From assembly GCA_036365145.1 (NCBI GenBank), contig JAEOAD010000001.1:105711001-105775000 (forward strand): 64,000 bases of DNA. The letters are read 5' to 3'. This DNA comes from Orientallactaga sibirica (taxonomy: Eukaryota > Chordata > Mammalia > Rodentia > Dipodidae). The notes under the pieces are model-generated. The model did not search any database. It worked only from the letters and a program-made list of their open reading frames with translations, and was not told the origin of the DNA. Positions 63,145-64,000 of the stretch are shown here, one piece after another. The position numbers and the translations under genes were made by a program. Position 1 is the first letter of the stretch. Every line of letters starts with the position of its first letter.

Positions 63145-63420
63145 TAAGGTGACTTTTTAACCTAGATAAATGTACCATTAAAAGGTTTTGTTAGCTTAAT
63201 AAATGCTAGATAGCAAACACTTTGGCAAAAATTAACCTTGAATGAAAAATTTAGATGATTCCATTAACAATGCCAATAAGGCAAAACTATATGCTATCCA
63301 CTTACTAAGAAATCTAGCATGAGTATCCTGTCCAAAACCACAATATAAGAAACAAAATGTAGATACTGAAAACATAAGAAGAAAATGTATCTATTTTCCA
63401 AAATGCTAATGATCATTTTC

Positions 63421-63770
63421 ATGGTGGATCCAAAAAAATCTATTGGAAAAACTCCCAAGACTGCTAAGAGATCATCAGACTGCCGGATTCGAGAATCATT
63501 TGCATACAGTGAAACAGATTCATGTCTGGCTTCTGCTATGGTCATGTCAATGTAATGGGACTAGACTTAATATCTTAAGACAGACACAAGGCAAACAGCA
63601 TGAACTATATGAAACAGCTGTTTTCAGGTGATGGACAACAGGCAACATGAGCTTGTGACTCTTGGAAGAAGTAAAGCCCCACATCCTTGGCCTGGAGAAA
63701 CATTCTGGAACATAGCACAGGAGGATGATTTAGCATATGGCTACATCACTTGGGTTAAGAAGAAAGAGAT
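63421..63770. other. Unique sequence, nothing recognised
   Basis: No repeat or exon recognised. Confidence 0.35.
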
Positions 63771-64000
63771 GGGGCTGGAGAGATGGCTTAGCAGTTAAGG
63801 CGCCTGCCTCCTAAGCCTAAGAACGCTGGTTCCAATCTCCAGGTCCCATGTTTAGCCAGATGCAAAGTGACGCAAGGGTGCAATGCAGCACTTGACCACA
63901 AGGGGGCGCACACATCTGGATTTTGTTCGCAGCAGTTGAGAGGCTGCTGGCGCGTCCATCCTTATTTGTCTTCCTCTCCCTCCCTCTGTCTGTCTCTGTG
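63771..64000 (+). mobile_element. B2-like SINE (type 2), runs off the window
   Basis: GGGGCTGGAGAGATGGCTTA, GCTGGTTCCAATCTCC, GACGCAAGGGTGCAATGCAG, core at 63896-63909, GAGGCTGCTGGCGCGTCC, then the CT stretch at the window edge. Confidence 0.93.
63896..63909 (+). promoter_or_regulatory. CTCF-like core in SINE
   Basis: CCACAAGGGGGCGC in forward orientation. Confidence 0.45.

Larger units (their letters stand above)
62500..63420 (+). mobile_element. Old L1 ORF2 fragment, broken by two SINEs
   Basis: TACAAGGATGGCTTAACCCC (about 62600) and, beyond the SINEs, a segment with AAATTAACCTTGAATGAAAA (about 63230) and CCATTAACAATGCCAATAAG follow the order of the reverse-transcriptase part of ORF2. Full of stops. 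Confidence 0.55.

Overview
This is a stretch of mammalian, rodent-type nuclear DNA with no protein-coding gene that I can support. The evidence for a rodent is the repeat content. There are 7SL-derived B1 SINEs, one ID element, many copies of a tRNA-derived B2-like SINE whose head reads GGGCTGGAGAGATGGCTTAG, rodent-style L1 3' UTRs with a purine-rich G-run block, and MaLR LTRs. The tRNA-derived SINE continues with the phrase GCCAGATGCACAAGGTGGCG and a CT-rich tail before its A-rich end. That is not the mouse or rat B2 body. From memory it fits the Dipodoidea (jerboas, jumping mice, birch mice), but this is an inference. Open reading frames are short (the longest is 197 codons), fall in repeats or unique sequence without codon structure, and look like chance.

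Layout. 1-2.5 kb: an old L1 3' UTR (minus) with a nested SINE, then a B1 and a B2-like SINE. 3.0-3.24 kb: unique CpG-retaining sequence with homeobox cores, a candidate conserved element. 3.7-9.7 kb: L1 pieces, B1s and a MIR, with a near-palindrome at 7.6 kb. 9.7-18.5 kb: SINEs, MIRs, two MaLR LTRs (13.0 and 15.0 kb) and candidate conserved blocks at 14.1-14.6 and 17.1 kb. 19.3-21.3 kb: pyrimidine tract, L1 fossil, SINE and a purine-rich minisatellite. 23-31.5 kb: SINE/MIR/L1 mosaic with a MaLR LTR at 26.8 kb. 32-37 kb: the longest low-repeat area, with several candidate regulatory blocks. 38.2-41.7 kb: L1 cluster with one L1 nested inside another and two oppositely oriented B1s. 43.7-55.2 kb: dense SINEs, nine in or near tandem clusters, plus MaLR LTRs at 45.1, 45.6, 47.1, 51.7, 54.4 and 54.9 kb. 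56-62.3 kb: three more LTR loci, including a complete but non-coding MaLR provirus at 60.36-62.34 kb with two LTRs, a tRNA-Leu primer site and a 5-bp target duplication. 62.5-64 kb: old L1 ORF2 broken by two SINEs, then a SINE running off the window.

How the parts work together. There is no operon or pathway. Functional potential lies in possible enhancers (unique CpG-retaining blocks with clustered factor cores) and in SINE-borne CTCF-like motifs. Two of the three B2-like SINE subfamilies carry different inserts at the same place, and both end in a 14-bp CTCF-type core. At least nine copies lie in this window in both orientations. I rate this the most interesting signal. All family names come from recognition, not from a database search, so edges are usually good to about 10-20 bp except where target-site duplications (TSDs) fix them.
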